64,000 bases of DNA from Eriocheir sinensis (taxonomy: Eukaryota; Arthropoda; Malacostraca; Decapoda; Varunidae): contig NW_026111820.1 in assembly GCF_024679095.1 (NCBI RefSeq), positions 57,501-121,500 on the forward strand, written 5' to 3'. Under the pieces are notes generated by a model, which worked only from the letters and a program-made list of their open reading frames with translations, made no database searches and was not told where the DNA came from. Within the stretch, counting starts at the first letter, position 1, and the number at the start of each line of letters is the position of its first letter. A program made the translations under genes and the position numbers. Below, one piece after another: positions 1 through 11,580 of the stretch.

Positions 1-1918
1 GGATACAAGCTTGGCGATTCAGGAAATCAATGTAACGGGCTTCCACTAGACTTTGCATGTACCTGTTGGATGCATCATCATCATAATGCGGCGGTGGCGG
101 GTATTGGATTGGACTGGATGATAAATTTTTGGTCGCCGTCGCGTGGCTTTGGCAGTCGCAACAATAACAGCAGTCTTCTTCTTTTTCCTTTTGTTCATTC
201 TTAGTTTGACCACACGCACCATAATAACGATTCTCCAACTTGAGAATTGAATTCAATTTGATTAGCTGATTGTATTTCAAAGTATCAAGTTGTAAATATT
301 TCATTACCTCTTCTTTTGAAAATTGGCGTTGGTGTATCCTATCATTCTTGCGTCGGTCATTGACTAAAGTCGTGATGACATCCAATGCCTCATTATTGTA
401 CATCATTATCATCTGCTGCTTTGGCTGCGAATAAGATTAATAAACGCTTGAAGTGTTTGACACAGTCTGCAAAAGGTCTTAGTTGATTTGAAGTATCTTT
501 GCGAATGATGTTAAGGTAACGTCCTACTCTTTCCGATGGAGATAAACTAGGTCACTGCTCTTCATCTACTTGCATTGCAAGATGATCTTCTATGATCTTT
601 GAATTGCGAAGTAAAGGATCAGTGTCTTGAAACCATTTTGATGTATCCAACAGTTCAGGAGAATGTATACTATACGGTATTTCTCCCATGGAGATTATAC
701 TGTTTAAACTCTTTTCTTTAGACATCTTAAAATGACGGAACCTAAATTTAAATTCCACCACATGACTACTTGAGACATGCCACTTATAATATCAGGAAAC
801 TCATGATGTGGTTGTGGTAACGTTAATTCCTCATCATCATCGTCGTCGTCGTCATCATCATCATTGTTGTTATTGTTGTTATTATTAAGATTGGTGTTGT
901 CGTGGTTATTACCAATTACTCGCTGAGACACTCGCGACCACAACCGATAGGCTACCATCCTATTGGCATCAGCAGTTACCCCTGCACCATCAACTGTAGC
1001 TTTGACTGTTTTTAGCATTGTTATGATTGTACGATCCCTGATACCCGACCTCTTCGATGACGAATATTTGTTTCTTGCCAGCCACATAAGCCAATTTAGC
1101 ATCAGATGAAGAACAATCACCCTTTCAACCAGCGCTTCTGCACCCATGTCGGTGTAGGAATCCCACCAAGTATGTTTGGCGATGTTGACAACAGATGATT
1201 TTAAGTTGTTTCCTAAACCAACTAAAACAACGACAGTTTTTGGAGTCATGTTTAACCCAATAGATGTTATGGTTTGGACCAGGTGATGAGCCAGTTCTCC
1301 GTCGCCAGTGCACATATTGTTGATGAAACCCATGAAGTTCATCATGGATCTCAGAAAATACAGACTGTGAAGTCTAGGTAGCCCTGTTTTTTGATCAACT
1401 ACTTCTCTGTAACATTTTGAACTGCTTTAGCAACATGTTTATCTACTTTACTTTTGTTGTTAAGATTTTTGGAGAGATCGAGTGCAAGAGCGTAGGAGAT
1501 CTCCAGCGAGACAACGTTCTCGTCGTCCACACAATAACACAGGTGTCATTAAGGCCGACGTTACTACGTCAACTTGTTGTCGCTTCTTCGGTGGTGGACC
1601 AATCCTGTCTTCTTCCTCCTCGTTAACACACATTGACCAGAAATTCTGTTCGTTGATATCATTGGAAGAGTAGTTCACCAATCTCGAAATGTGTTCAGCC
1701 ATCATGAGTCCACGTGTCTCAGCGGTGCCTTCAATGCACATACTCAAGAAAGCCGATTTTGTGTTAGGATCGAACATCGATTCGAGGACGATCTGTTTTT
1801 CAGTTGTTAATTTACCTGCCTCCTTAAAATTATATTTTTCTGTCAGCACTAGAAATCATATTTTTAGTTTCATTAATAAAAGTTTTATCATTTCTTCGAA
1901 TGTGTTCCATTGTGACAT
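1..1918 (-). pseudogene. SF3/D5-like helicase, copy A (broken, runs off window)
   Basis: Minus-strand remnant of a large viral helicase-like protein, read from an ATG near 1918 to the window edge. The most telling part is around 1190-1220, where GLGNNLKSS resembles an SF3 Walker A loop; it is followed by a hydrophobic strand ending in FVIEE, a Walker B-like motif. An Asn run and an Asp run (about 840-890) follow, then a basic/acidic C-terminal region. The frame is broken several times. One break is an in-frame TGA about 20 codons after the start, near 1855-1860; others lie near 1390-1460, 700-730 and 430. Copies B, C and D elsewhere in the window confirm the reading. DNA unwinding during viral replication is inferred from the motifs only. 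The Gly before the Walker A Lys is Leu here, so ATPase competence is uncertain. Confidence 0.5.
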
Positions 1919-2049
1919 ATTTCCATCCAATAGGGTACTTCCTGTGTTAGGTAAGAACGGAATAAATGAAGTATTATTTGGATGTAATTGTGATAACGGG
2001 ATACAAGGATAATAAAAAAGGAAGGAATATTGGGTATATATACAAAAAA

Positions 2050-2240
2050 TTAAATCAATGATTTTATTATTCTATAAAATAGGGATGGGGGTTCACTTTG
2101 TACACTCTTGATGAGTTTCATCCAAGGTGGAAAGTAGTAAATGCCCATTTTATTAGGTATCTTCATCTTAATAAATCTAAAACCTAAAAATTCGGTGGTT
2201 ATATTTGTACTCATGTTTTCTAATAGAAAACATGGCCACC
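2050..2240 (-). CDS. Hypothetical short ORF, also present in the right arm
   Basis: A short minus-strand frame of about 60 codons beginning ENMSTNITTEFLG and ending near an IIKSLI motif. Its protein sequence is kept in the right-arm copy at about 44690-44880, although flanking frames differ, giving weak support for coding. It has no recognisable domain and no clear promoter. It may be a remnant of a longer gene or simply conserved because the whole arm was duplicated. Confidence 0.25.
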
Positions 2241-2322
2241 TAAGCAAGGTAAACTGGAAGCTCATCATCAAACTCACTCTTTCTCTCTCTTATCTAATAA
2301 CATAGTTGTACATTGCTTAAAC

Positions 2323-2580
2323 CTAAGACAAATGAAGGACCTTTTGATATGTGTCAAAAATAGACTTGGTCCTTTTGATTATAATTTGTACATATTGAAA
2401 TGCCTTTGGCAGACTTAGGTTATTGATATACATAGATACAAAGGTCCTTTTGATTATAATTTGTACATATTGAAATGCCTTTGGCAGACTTAGGTTATTG
2501 ATATACATGGATAATTTGTACATATTGAAATGTCTTTGGCAGACATAGGTTATTGATGTACATGGATGCAAAATATATGA
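2323..2580. repeat. ~60-bp tandem repeat, three degenerate units
   Basis: Units contain the string TTGGCAGACTTAGGTTATTG followed by TGTACATATTGAAATGCC. The same array occurs inverted at 44337-44585. It lies just after the stop codon of the Gln-rich gene in both arms. Confidence 0.8.
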
Positions 2581-2588
2581 TATTGGGT

Positions 2589-4482
2589 TTACAAGAATTT
2601 TTTTATTAACATATCAATCTCAGACACTTGCTCATTGTGCTGCTGCTGCTGCTGTTGTATGTAAGGTTCAGTAGGGTAAGGTGGTGCGAATGAGGGTGGG
2701 GTGGTTCAGTAGCAATCAGCATCACCGGTGGGGACGTCGTTGATGACGCAGCAGCAGTAGTGGTGGCAGTAGGGAAGTGGTGGGAGTGTGTCATGTTCAT
2801 GTTGTTGTGGGTAGGAGGAGACATCTGCTGCTGCATCAGTATGGTTGGGGGTGTGTGTGTGTAAGGAGGAGATGGTTGGGTATAAGGTGATTGTTGTTGA
2901 GTGTTGAAAGGTGAATGAGATTGTTGTTGTTGAGCAGCAGTAGTAGAAAAAGGTGAATGGGACTGTTGTTGATGAGCAATAGCAATAAAAGGGAATGAGA
3001 CTGCTGTTGTGTATTATTGAAAGTTGAATAAGAACGGGGTGAGTTTTGTTGAAGAGGAGGAGGATGAGAAGAAACAGATTGTTGATGAATAAATCCTATT
3101 TGTTGTTGAAATGGAATATAATAAACTTGGTTTGACATATTGGTCAATTGTGTGTAAGAAGGGATGATCCACCACCACTAAATCTAGTGTAAGATGATGA
3201 AGAGGCATCTGATGAATTGTAAGGAGAAACCTGCACGGATTGGATGGGTTGAGACGTACTACAACCACTCCAATTTCCGCCAACGCCGCCGCTGCTGGAT
3301 GCTGCAGAGGAAGGCGATGGCTGCTGGTGAATGATGTTGTTGTCATTTGTGTTCGGTGAATCTACAATAAAGTTTTGCGCCACTGCTGTGTTCGGTGAAC
3401 CGAATATTAATTCTTGCGCTGCCGCTAATGGGTCGATGTTAGGTTTAGTATTATATGTCGATGAGGGTGGAACAACAGACGCTGCTATGGGTGAGAGTGA
3501 ATGATGAGAGAAAAGTTGTTGGTCTTCTTCCTCCATCACTTCATCATTTCTGAATGAGATAGTTTTTGGAGTATGATTCTCGACTGGCATAGGTGTGTTC
3601 AATTCACAATCGTAAGCGTCGTAAACGGGTGATGACTGTCTGGGTATGATGCCAATTGGAGTACCCGGTCCCGGTGTGTTGAAACAAACAGAATATATTT
3701 CATTCTGCTGTAATGATGATCTTTGAAGAAATGTGGTTGTGGTGGTGTTTCAATAGTTTCAAAATCATTGTGTTGGCTGTTTATTAACTGTAGATTTTTA
3801 ACAGCTTGTTCTTGCTCTTTTCGTTGTTCATTTTGGCGTTCTTCTTCATCTTGTCTCTTTTGCTGCTCTCGTCTCTTTTGTTGCTCTAGTTCATCTCGTC
3901 TCTTTTGTTGCTCTAGTTCATCTTGTTTATTTTGTTGCTCTAGTTCATCTTGTTTCTTTTGTTGCTCTAACTCTCGTCTCTTTTGTTGCTCTAGTTCATC
4001 TCGTTTCTTTTGTTGCTCTAGTTCATCTCGTTTCTTTTGTTGCTCTAGTTCATCTCGTTTCTTTTGTTGCTCTAGTTCATCTCGTTTCTTTTGTTGCTCT
4101 AGTTCATCTCGTTTCTTTTGTTGCTCTAGTTCATCTAACTTTTTTTTTTGTTGCTCTAGTTCATCTCGTTTCTTTTGTTGCTCTAGTTCATCTAACTTTT
4201 TTTTTGTTGCTCTAGTTCATCTCGTTTCTTTTGTTGCTCTAGTTCCTCTAACTTTTTTTTTGTTGTGCTTGTTCCTCTAACTTTTGACGCTCTTGTTCCT
4301 CTAACTTTTGACGCTCTTGTTCCTCTAATTTTTGACGCTCTAACTCTTGTCTCTTTTGTCTCTCTTGTTGTGCTTGTTCCTCTAACTTTTGACGCTCTAA
4401 CTCTTGTCTCTTTTGTCTCTCTTGTTGTGCTTGTTCCTCTAACTTTTGTTGCTCTTGTTCCTCTAACTTTTGTAAGAAATTC
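2589..4482 (-). pseudogene. Gln/Glu/Arg-rich coiled-coil protein, 3' part, copy A
   Basis: Inverted copy of the 3' two-fifths of the plus-strand gene at 38468-44319. Read on the minus strand, the 5' part (4482 to about 3850) encodes short repeats such as KLEEQ, ERQKR and DELEQQKKR, predicting a long charged coiled coil. The 3' part is rich in Ser, Pro, Gln and His, with SHSPF-type repeats. It ends in a DMLIKKFL tail at 2589. Homopolymer-length differences shift the frame near 4150, 4200-4260 and 2860-3150. The gene is cut at 4482, where the R1 segment begins, so this copy lacks its N-terminal domain and introns. Function unknown. A scaffold or tegument-like role would only be a guess. Confidence 0.6.
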
Positions 4483-5215
4483 TGAGTTAAGTAACACATG
4501 TATGTAAATAGGGTTTAGCTAAAGTAGGGTCCAATATTTTAAATATATTTTTCGAAACGTTTTTAAAGTGTTATATAATAAATGTGTTTGAACAAAGTTA
4601 AACGGAAAAGAAACTTGCACATAGTTTGTGCAAGAAACTGGGGTCAGGATATGCAAAGAGTTTGTCACAGGCAGGATCTACACACAGTTTAACCGGAGAA
4701 GAAACTGGGGTCAGGATTTGCACAGAGTTTGTCAGGTGGGTTCAAGATTTGCACAGTTTAACTAGTCCCTGTTAAATTTGTTTCATAACACACATGTATA
4801 TAATTATGATATTTTTAGTTAATAAAAAAGTATACTGTTGTTCTGCATCTCAATTCTTCTTCAACTATATCTAGACAATACTGACAGCAAGGAATAATGG
4901 TGACTTAAGATCTTCATCAAAGTTTGTAGAAATAAGTCAGTATCGTGCACAGAAACACATTCGAGTATAGACGACATTTACGCTATCACGTTCTTAACCT
5001 TCTAAGAAGGCTCCGGGTGAATATGTGTTTTAGTCTTGAAGCGACATTCAGATCAATTGTAAATTATGCATTACATGTAGCGTGTCCACACTGAGATCTT
5101 TCAAATCAACTGCAAGAACTAAAAGTTAATTCGAACTACAACTACAAGTCACGGACACACTTTGACATTTAATTTACTTAATTGGAGTGTTAACGAATCG
5201 GAAGCTTCGAAAGAC
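4483..5215. repeat. ~730-bp repeated segment R1
   Basis: Begins at AATTCTGAGTTAAGTAACAC and ends in the short GGAAGCTTCGAAAGACA repeat core. Nearly the same sequence is found inverted at 31713-32446 and direct at 60654-61376. It holds four GGGGTCAGGAT-like motifs and no convincing ORF. In R1 it abuts the Gln-rich gene; in the other two copies the flank is different, so its edges are recombination junctions. Confidence 0.85.
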
Positions 5216-6577
5216 ACAAAGACTTTTCTGAAGAGTAGATGTCGCTGCAGCAACTATTAATGGTTTTTGGATCTTAGAGACGTGTGTTCCTTTCTCTGTT
5301 TTCAAAAACAACCACCCCTCAACTTCATCGATACCGATGTTTTCAATTTTCCCTTCGCCATCACAGTACATGTGAACACTTCATGTAGAACAATGATAAA
5401 TACATTTTGGTGTGAACAAGAACATCGGTTTAAATGTTTTATTTTTTGTAGGGTCAATATCATCCGAACTGTCACCAGGAGTAAAAATAGCTGTTGGTGA
5501 CTTTCCTTTCCAATAACAGTCTATTTTTTCTACCGTCGTGGGTTTGATCTCCGACATCATTTTCTTCAACACTCGTATGACTCTTACCGATAAACCATTG
5601 GGAGTGTTTCCCATAATCGTCAAAACAATGTTTTTTTGGAATTCTAGCAGGGACAGAAATTTGTTGTCGTCATAATTGATATCCATCAAAGATAGAGCCA
5701 CGTTCTGTAATAACTGTTGGTCTTCAACACAGGCTGATGATTTGACTTCAGCGATTCTCCGAATGAATTTACCGTAGGAACCGATCATGTAAGATATGTT
5801 GTTTAATTTCTTTTCAATGTACGTTGTAATGCCTTGGCTATTAAGTATAAAATTATCTAGGCGAATTAGTTTGTCTTGCCACTCGCCCAAGATTTTGTTA
5901 GTTCTTATCTTGGTTTTAACGAGACGTCTGGTGAAAATCAGCGGTGTAAAATTGGTTTGGTTGTCGTTTCTCAGTTTTCCGTTTGACTTGATATCAAACC
6001 ATGAGAATATGGAAGGTGGATGAGTATGGTTAAACAACAGACCCATGTTAGTATTGTTTATCATCGGTTTAACTTCTACATTAATTGTATCTCGTGAGAG
6101 TTTACTAATGTGAATGTAACCTTCCGAGAGTCGTATATCTTCATCCGTTAGATTTCCTACACCCTCTGTTGTTACAGATCCTGAACTCTTTAAAACCACT
6201 CTTGATTCTAAAATAGGAAATAGGAAATGAACGATTGACTTAACACTCAATTCCATAAGTTCAGTCATATTGTTAATCTTTTGATTTAAGATGTGCCATC
6301 CATCCCCTAAAGGATCGTTAATTATTAATGCAACCATCGGATGCATAGCGTCAGGGTAATCTTTTTCTGCTATGTAGACATACTGATGAAGAGGAGCATA
6401 CACCAAACGTCCACTAGTGCCATATAGTAATTGAATAGCCAAGCCACACAGGAGGCTGATGGCGGTAATGAAAATATCACTCCTGCGAGAGTCGACCTCG
6501 TCGTAGTAATCCAACAGGCTGTATATGCGATCGTACCCATCGTACTTCAGGGCAGGAGTGGGTATCAGGGTCCACAC
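5190..6577 (-). pseudogene. Unrecognised viral-type protein, in-frame stop
   Basis: A 398-codon minus-strand frame starts at ATG 6577 (MWTLIPTPALKYDGYD) and stops at a TGA at 5381-5383. The same frame then continues with protein-like sequence (MYCDGEGKIENIGIDEVEG) to about 5215, so the TGA looks like a nonsense mutation in a gene of roughly 460 codons. The last residues are translated repeat R1. The protein has a hydrophobic stretch near residues 35-55 (FITAISLLCGLAIQLL), several N-x-S/T sites and a mixed alpha/beta composition, which would suit a membrane or virion protein. I do not recognise the family. The upstream 700 bp is repeat without an obvious TATA box. Confidence 0.55.
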
Positions 6578-6589
6578 ATCAACTCATCT

Positions 6590-7300
6590 CTTAAATATGT
6601 TTCGACAATTGTCACGCAGATGAGTCTGGATCTCGAGTGTATGTTGTGTGTTGTGCACAATGTGACGTTACCTGCATCGCATTCGCTTGAGTCGAGTCTG
6701 AATGTGTGTCTTTGTCTTTCTCTCATCTTTATTACGCATGTGAGAGTATACGTAACTTTGAATCTCTGGTGTGTGTACTCGCTTGAATGTCGACTAAACT
6801 CTATTGAGGTGAATGTGTGTCTTTGTCGTACGGAGTGTTCAATTCTGATTTTGTAAGTCTAATGTTTGAGTTAAAGTCTTACTGCTACAAATTCAGAATT
6901 GGACACTCCGTAAGATAAAAACACACATTCACTTCAATAGAGTTAAGTCGACATTGAGTTGAGTCTGCGTGTCACCTGTAGCGGTTAACATTTAAAAAAA
7001 AAAATATTATAACTTTCTCTCATCTTTGTACTCGCTTGAATGTCGACTAAACTCTATTGAGGTGAATGTGTGTCTTTGTCTTACGGAGTGTGCAATTCTG
7101 ATTTTGTAAGTCTAATGTTTGAGTTAAAGTCTAACTGCTACAAATTCAGAATTGGACACTCCGTACGACAAAACACACATTCACTTCAATAGAGTTAAGT
7201 CGACATTTAGTGTGCTCGCATTGAGTTGAGTCTGCGTGTCACCAGTAGCGGTTAACATTTTAAAAAAAAATATTATTAACTTTCTCTCATCACCTGTAGC
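6590..7300. repeat. Two long imperfect palindromes (hr-like)
   Basis: Arms of about 70 bp at 6787-6856 and 6884-6955 are reverse complements with few mismatches around a ~27-bp loop. A second copy spans about 7039-7206. Each arm carries the GAATGTGTGTCTTTGTC core that recurs in the window's other arrays. Long imperfect palindromes in tandem are the usual form of nimaviral and baculoviral homologous regions, which can act as origins or enhancers. That role here is inference. Confidence 0.7.
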
Positions 7301-8204
7301 AGATAACATCGAATAAAAAAATGAATCGTATCACATTGCTCTTGTTCGATGTCACATCTGGAATATCAGATTTAGCGGCTTGATATCTGTCTAATAAATA
7401 AACTTCGTTAACTCCGTCATTCGGAGACCACCTCTGCTTTCTAAAGAATCTTTCAAAATCATCATTAGATTCAGACGCTTGAAGCATAAGATCCAATAGC
7501 ACGCGAATGATGTGTCTCTCAACAGTGTTATCGGCTGAAGCTCGTAGTGTTCGATCGATGAACGATGTGACATCTTTATAATTTTTACCCTTCACTAACG
7601 CTCGTATCGTGCGACTTATCACCGACCCATTATTCCATGCGTCAACGTCTTTAATACTAGTGGTGGTGGTGGTATCATCATCATTATTAGCATCATCATC
7701 GTCGTCATTCTCCTCCTCCTCCTCCTCCTCTTCGGAAGTTGAAGAGTCATCATGCCGGCGTCGCCGCCGCTGGTGTTCTTCGTCTCCGAATCCTCCTACC
7801 TCTATTTTCTTGGTGTAATTCCACCATCAATTTTTTAACGAGTCAGCTGCCTGCGGGGGCAGATTAGCCACCCCACCAGTGGGAGAGAGACAATGCATCA
7901 TGAAGTAATAAGCGCTCTGGAACATACCCGTTGTGAAAAACGACATTTTTTCAAGTGATAAAATAGAATGGAGATAGCGAGTCAACATTAGCAGGTTGTC
8001 GTGACTTATTGGTAACTTAGAGACATCAACGGAATTGGGAAGATAGACGATATCATCTGCTTGTTCGTCTCGGATGGGCATGTTCATCGTTTTGTGTTCA
8101 ACGATAGATTTTAAAGCTTTGATTAATTCTCGACGCTGAGATTCAATGGTTTGATTTTTGTTATGTCCTTCTCCTTTCTTATTGCTCTTCTTCTCAAACT
8201 CCAT
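7290..8204 (-). pseudogene. Unrecognised viral gene, copy 1, nonsense mutation
   Basis: Minus-strand frame from 8204 that meets a TGA at about 7827 and then continues in the same frame, through an acidic Glu/Asp run (7690-7740), to a stop at 7290. The partner copy at 52426-53149 has an Arg codon (CGA) where this one has TGA, which shows a point nonsense mutation. The starting MEFEKK is not the native start: in the partner the protein continues upstream (…AFEKKSNKK), so 8203-8204 is a breakpoint that happens to supply an ATG. Predicted mainly helical, soluble, family unknown. The C-terminal third (RTIRALVKGKNYKDVTSFID) is seen only here. Confidence 0.6.
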
Positions 8205-8311
8205 ATGGGTCAGCGAGTTCGCAGACGCTTCATCTATAATTAATTTTTAGTGGTAATAGAACCATACACGAAGATGATCTTAACCAATGTCTATCTTCTC
8301 TGTACACCAAA

Positions 8312-8761
8312 ATGTCTGTCGATATGTTACAACGTCAAACTAAATTTGAAAAAGATTCACTTTTAACCTTATCTAATGACGAATGGAAAATGATGTCGAA
8401 AGAAATATTAGATAAGTGTTTATTCTTCACTGGATCAACCGGATCTAACAACGGAACTAATGATGATCCTTTGTATCAATTCCATTTAAAAGGTAACAAG
8501 AAAATGTTTGTTAATTCATTATCTGATGCTAAACACATCATTTCTGAGTTAGAAAAGCAAATCGACAAGACCATCGAATACAAGCAATTGTTAGCTTCGG
8601 AGGTGTGTGATGGAGTGACTCCTGACTTAAACAATCATAATGATCTTTTGGCTTTAACAGAACGCGGTTTAAGAATTTTCCAGTTCGACCGCATGATCAA
8701 ATATTTGATTGGTCAATTTTCATTTTTCAAAAAGCTAACTGCTAGATACCTGTGTGAGTGA
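8312..8761 (+). CDS. Hypothetical 149-aa protein (intact)
   Basis: One of the few uninterrupted viral-type genes. The ATG at 8312 lies just downstream of an AT-rich stretch, and the TGA at 8759-8761 is followed by AATAAA-like sequences (8766-8810). The protein starts MSVDMLQRQTKFEKDSLL, has a Gly/Ser/Thr/Asn patch (SGSTGSNNGTNDD) near residues 45-55, and a probable coiled coil (ELEKQIDKTIEYKQLL) near 90-110. No signal peptide or membrane segment is visible. Codon use is AT-rich like the neighbouring viral genes. It runs divergently from the gene ending at 7290. Function not recognised. Confidence 0.6.
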   Translation: MSVDMLQRQTKFEKDSLLTLSNDEWKMMSKEILDKCLFFTGSTGSNNGTNDDPLYQFHLKGNKKMFVNSLSDAKHIISELEKQIDKTIEYKQLLASEVCDGVTPDLNNHNDLLALTERGLRIFQFDRMIKYLIGQFSFFKKLTARYLCE

Positions 8762-8944
8762 GATCTAATAAATGGATTATCATACCAATGTCTAATAAAT
8801 ATATAACAATATCTCTTATAAATGGACGGATTATCTTAACAATGTTTCTAATGAATGGATTCTTGTAACAATGTCTCTAATAAATGGAATAACCTAACAA
8901 TGTTTCATTTCTAAAAATATTTGAGATTGAATTTTTTTTTGGAA
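8762..8944. other. AT-rich spacer with degenerate ~35-bp repeats
   Basis: Contains four loose copies of an AATAAATGGATTATC…CAATGTCT motif, plus poly-T. No gene seen. It may contain the polyadenylation signal of the upstream gene. Confidence 0.5.
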
Positions 8945-10098
8945 TCATCCCCTTTGGAGTGTTAACAGAATCGGAGTCTCCGGAAAACTAAAACACACAT
9001 TCACTTCGATTGAGATCTCTAACATTGCAGCATTAAAATAGGACTTAAGACTCTTAGATGTGCACTGTTGTGCTATGAGTTCGCTGTGAATAACGGGGAA
9101 GAATTGTTCGTCCGTAACACTGGGATCTTGTTGCCCGCATAAGTTGAGGTACAAGATAATAAACAGATCCATTACTTTGGCGCAGTAACTCATATTTCTC
9201 ATATCGTCCAAACCCATTATTGTTTGTTGTTGCATCCTTCCATTCGATTTTAATAAACCTGTTAGAATAGTCATTATTGTATCATTAATAGATCCCATGT
9301 CGTTATTTTTAGAAATTTTATGATTAAAGTCCCATCTATTCAACGCTCCGTTTAAACTGTCAATACATTTTAAGATATTTTGACCGTAAGTCGAGGAAGT
9401 AGAACAGGATTCAGTTACAGCGAGACATGAAGACGACGACGACGACGACTCATTAATCTTTTCAGCTGTTGTGGTGTCCGAGGCAACCGACGGTGATACT
9501 TTCGACTTATTAAAAAACAGGATAGCTTCCGCCACAGCCTCGTCATCTATGTTACTAATCAAAGAACGTACGGAAGGAGAATCCACCTCGCTCTTCTTAC
9601 AACTCAGGGGAGCGGGTTGAGTGTTTCGTAACATATCCACAACATCTATGTCCCCAATTTCAAATTTTGTGGTTTGTTGTTCTTCTTTGGATTCTGTGAT
9701 GGGTAATTCTCGTGAACTGGAACATGCTTCCTCGGTTTTTGGATTTCTTGTAATCCCAAAACATTTTCAACTCACGCTCTAACCTTAATGAATTATTAAG
9801 TGGAATCCCACCCAAAGTATGTTCCGAAAAATAGATGTGTTTGGAACGCCGCACGCAATCATGGATGGAAGTGTTAGCATGTCTGGTGTTGACAGTTCCA
9901 AACATCTTTTGATTGTAGCAACTAAGAGTTAACATAGCTAATACATTAGCCGCCACGTTCGCTGCCATGGGAAATCTTTCATTGTAGTCTGTTGATATGT
10001 TTATCGACCATCGATCTTGTCAAGTACTCTTTTTTAATCTTATCGTAACTCGATTTTCTAGGTTGTAGAGTGCCGAAGCACGGATGCATCTGCTCCAT
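8945..10098 (-). pseudogene. Unrecognised viral gene, two frameshifts, repeat-derived C-terminus
   Basis: Reading on the minus strand, coding starts at an ATG at 10096-10098 (MEQMHPCFGTLQPRKS), changes frame near 9980, continues through MAANVAANVLAMLTLSC, and changes frame again near 9750. It then runs on past a Ser run (9430-9455) to the end of the array at 8945. About 350 codons in total. The last ~18 residues (EVNVCFSFPETPIL) are translated family-1 repeat, so the natural 3' end is lost. No domain recognised; Cys and His are scattered rather than in a zinc-finger spacing. The first segment is basic. Confidence 0.5.
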
Positions 10099-10106
10099 TG
10101 TTGTCT

Positions 10107-10380
10107 TCAGGGATCTTTACGTTTCTGGTTGACGTACATGTTGTTCAAAGTGTTGTTGTCGACAGATTGAATGAATTCTAAAAATGTTGATTTCATGGTC
10201 TCACCGAACAGGGTAGATGCCCATTCTAACTTTTCATTAGAGGGTTTGCACCTTTTCTTAATTTCACTAATGTAAAACCTTTTAGTAGGATAACTATTAA
10301 ATCGGTTTGTCGAAGAATCATTGTACATTCCTTTAATTTCCATTTTGTTGTTAGTCCCGTACCTAATTCTTAACTTTGTT
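10107..10380 (-). pseudogene. C-terminal fragment of an unrecognised viral gene
   Basis: Coding-like residues on the minus strand (from about KLRIRYGTNNKMEIKG to NQKRKDP) end at a stop at 10107. Upstream of about 10380 the minus frame becomes low-quality, while the plus strand becomes coding. No start codon is available at the break, so this is a 5'-truncated fragment meeting the next gene head to head. Product unknown, basic and helical. Confidence 0.4.
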
Positions 10381-10860
10381 AATAAGATGATATTCGCGGT
10401 TGCTCCACCGCACATCCATGCAAACAAGCACAGGAAAGTCGGATTTTTAATCATAACCGATCTTCGAGAACCGTTAAAAATGTTAATCTCTAACAAGCGT
10501 TCAGCAGTGCAACAACTAATAAACATCAGCGACAAGACAACAGAAGAAGATTCTGTCGTACCTAGTGTCAAGAAGATACTGCTAGAAGAAAAGAAACAAA
10601 ATAAAACACCAGGTGAATTCACCAGGATGATACTTAAGTTGCAAGACATCAGACACAATTTGATAAGAAATCTACTTAACATTATCAAAGCCTATAAAAT
10701 CAACACTTATCTCACCAATAATTCACTCAAAGAAACTATGTATGAAAATATCTTCACGGCTGCTATTCCGTTCTCTTCTGTGTTCGCAAGGTTCTTGTAT
10801 GACGACATCGAAGGTTATGGTGCACACCTACAAGCTGTGTTAGCAGAATTAAAACTTTGA
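10381..10860 (+). pseudogene. C-terminal fragment of an unrecognised viral gene
   Basis: Plus-strand frame with good coding character from about 10381 (NKMIFAVAPPHIHANKHRK) to a TGA at 10858-10860, followed at once by AATAAA (10865-10870), a likely polyadenylation signal. An ATG at 10321 opens the frame, but the residues before 10381 are hydrophobic and antisense to the previous fragment, so the native start is probably missing. About 160 residues remain: helical, Lys-rich in the middle (KKILLEEKKQNK). Family unknown. Confidence 0.45.
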
Positions 10861-10894
10861 TTCAATAAAATATATATTTATAACTAACATGTCT

Positions 10895-11345
10895 TAATAG
10901 CCAAAAAGTGGGGTCCGGTATTTTACGTTTCCATGCAAGACAAAAGCAATGACTTATGCTTTAATTTCGCAACATGTGTATGAGGTATACACGAACTAAA
11001 CTACATGGCATGTGAGGTAAACAAAGTGTATACACAAGGTATCGACAGGGTGGGGTCCGGATCTACATAGGCGTATACACAAGGTATCGACAGAGTGGGG
11101 TCCGGATCTACATAGGGGTATACACAAGGTATCGACAGAGTGGGGTCCGGATCTACATAGGGGTATACACAAGATATCGACAGAGTGGGGTCCGGATCTA
11201 CATAGGGGTATACACAAGATATCGACAGAGTGGGGTCCGGATCTACATAGGGGTATACACAAGATATCGACAGAGTGGGGTCCGGATCTACATAGGTTAA
11301 TACACAAGATATCGACAGAGTGGGGTCCGGATCTACTCTCGTAAT
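10895..11345. repeat. GGGTCCGG array, ~45-bp units
   Basis: A ~100-bp leader (10900-11000) containing AAAAAGTGGGGTCCGG is followed by six to seven 45-bp units, each with TATCGACAGAGTGGGGTCCG and CTACATAGG. The leader recurs at 13797-13905 and inverted at 62296-62390. Frames through the array are not genes. Confidence 0.85.
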
Positions 11346-11495
11346 GAGAAGGTAAAAAATATTATATATGAATAAGTTTACTTGAGGTAAGTGATTACAG
11401 CTAAATCAAAATGTAACATTAACTTTTAAGTCAAAATGAATTTAAATATGATGATGTTGCAACCAAAACACACTACAATGATGTAATTTCCTTGG

Positions 11496-11520
11496 TATTT
11501 AAATGCTCATCAAATCAGTC
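11496..11520 (+). promoter_or_regulatory. Candidate TATA/initiator promoter
   Basis: TATTTAAA at 11496-11503 is followed by TCAGTC at 11515-11520, which matches the arthropod initiator consensus. It sits about 85 bp upstream of the frame that opens near 11581. Spacing is slightly short for a canonical TATA-Inr pair. Confidence 0.4.
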
Positions 11521-11580
11521 CGTTTCTCTTAGTGTTACTCCGACACCACGCTCTCTAACTTCCGGAGTTTCGTCCCTACA

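Larger units (their letters stand above)
1..4482. repeat. Left arm of a ~4.5-kb inverted duplication
   Basis: Position 1 pairs with 46902 and position 4482 with about 42490 on the opposite strand. The arms contain the same content in the same order: helicase, a short AT-rich ORF, a three-unit tandem repeat, and the 3' part of the Gln/Glu/Arg-rich gene. They differ by scattered substitutions and small indels, so the duplication is not recent or has partly decayed. The spacer is about 38 kb. Confidence 0.85.

Noticed and set aside
3723..4280. Plus-strand Cys/Ser/Phe-rich frame (and the similar 41850-43262 minus frame)
   Set aside because: Antisense to the Gln/Glu/Arg coiled-coil repeats. It is open only because the repeat length is a multiple of three.
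10996..11307. 103-codon minus frame
   Set aside because: Translated 45-bp repeat array.
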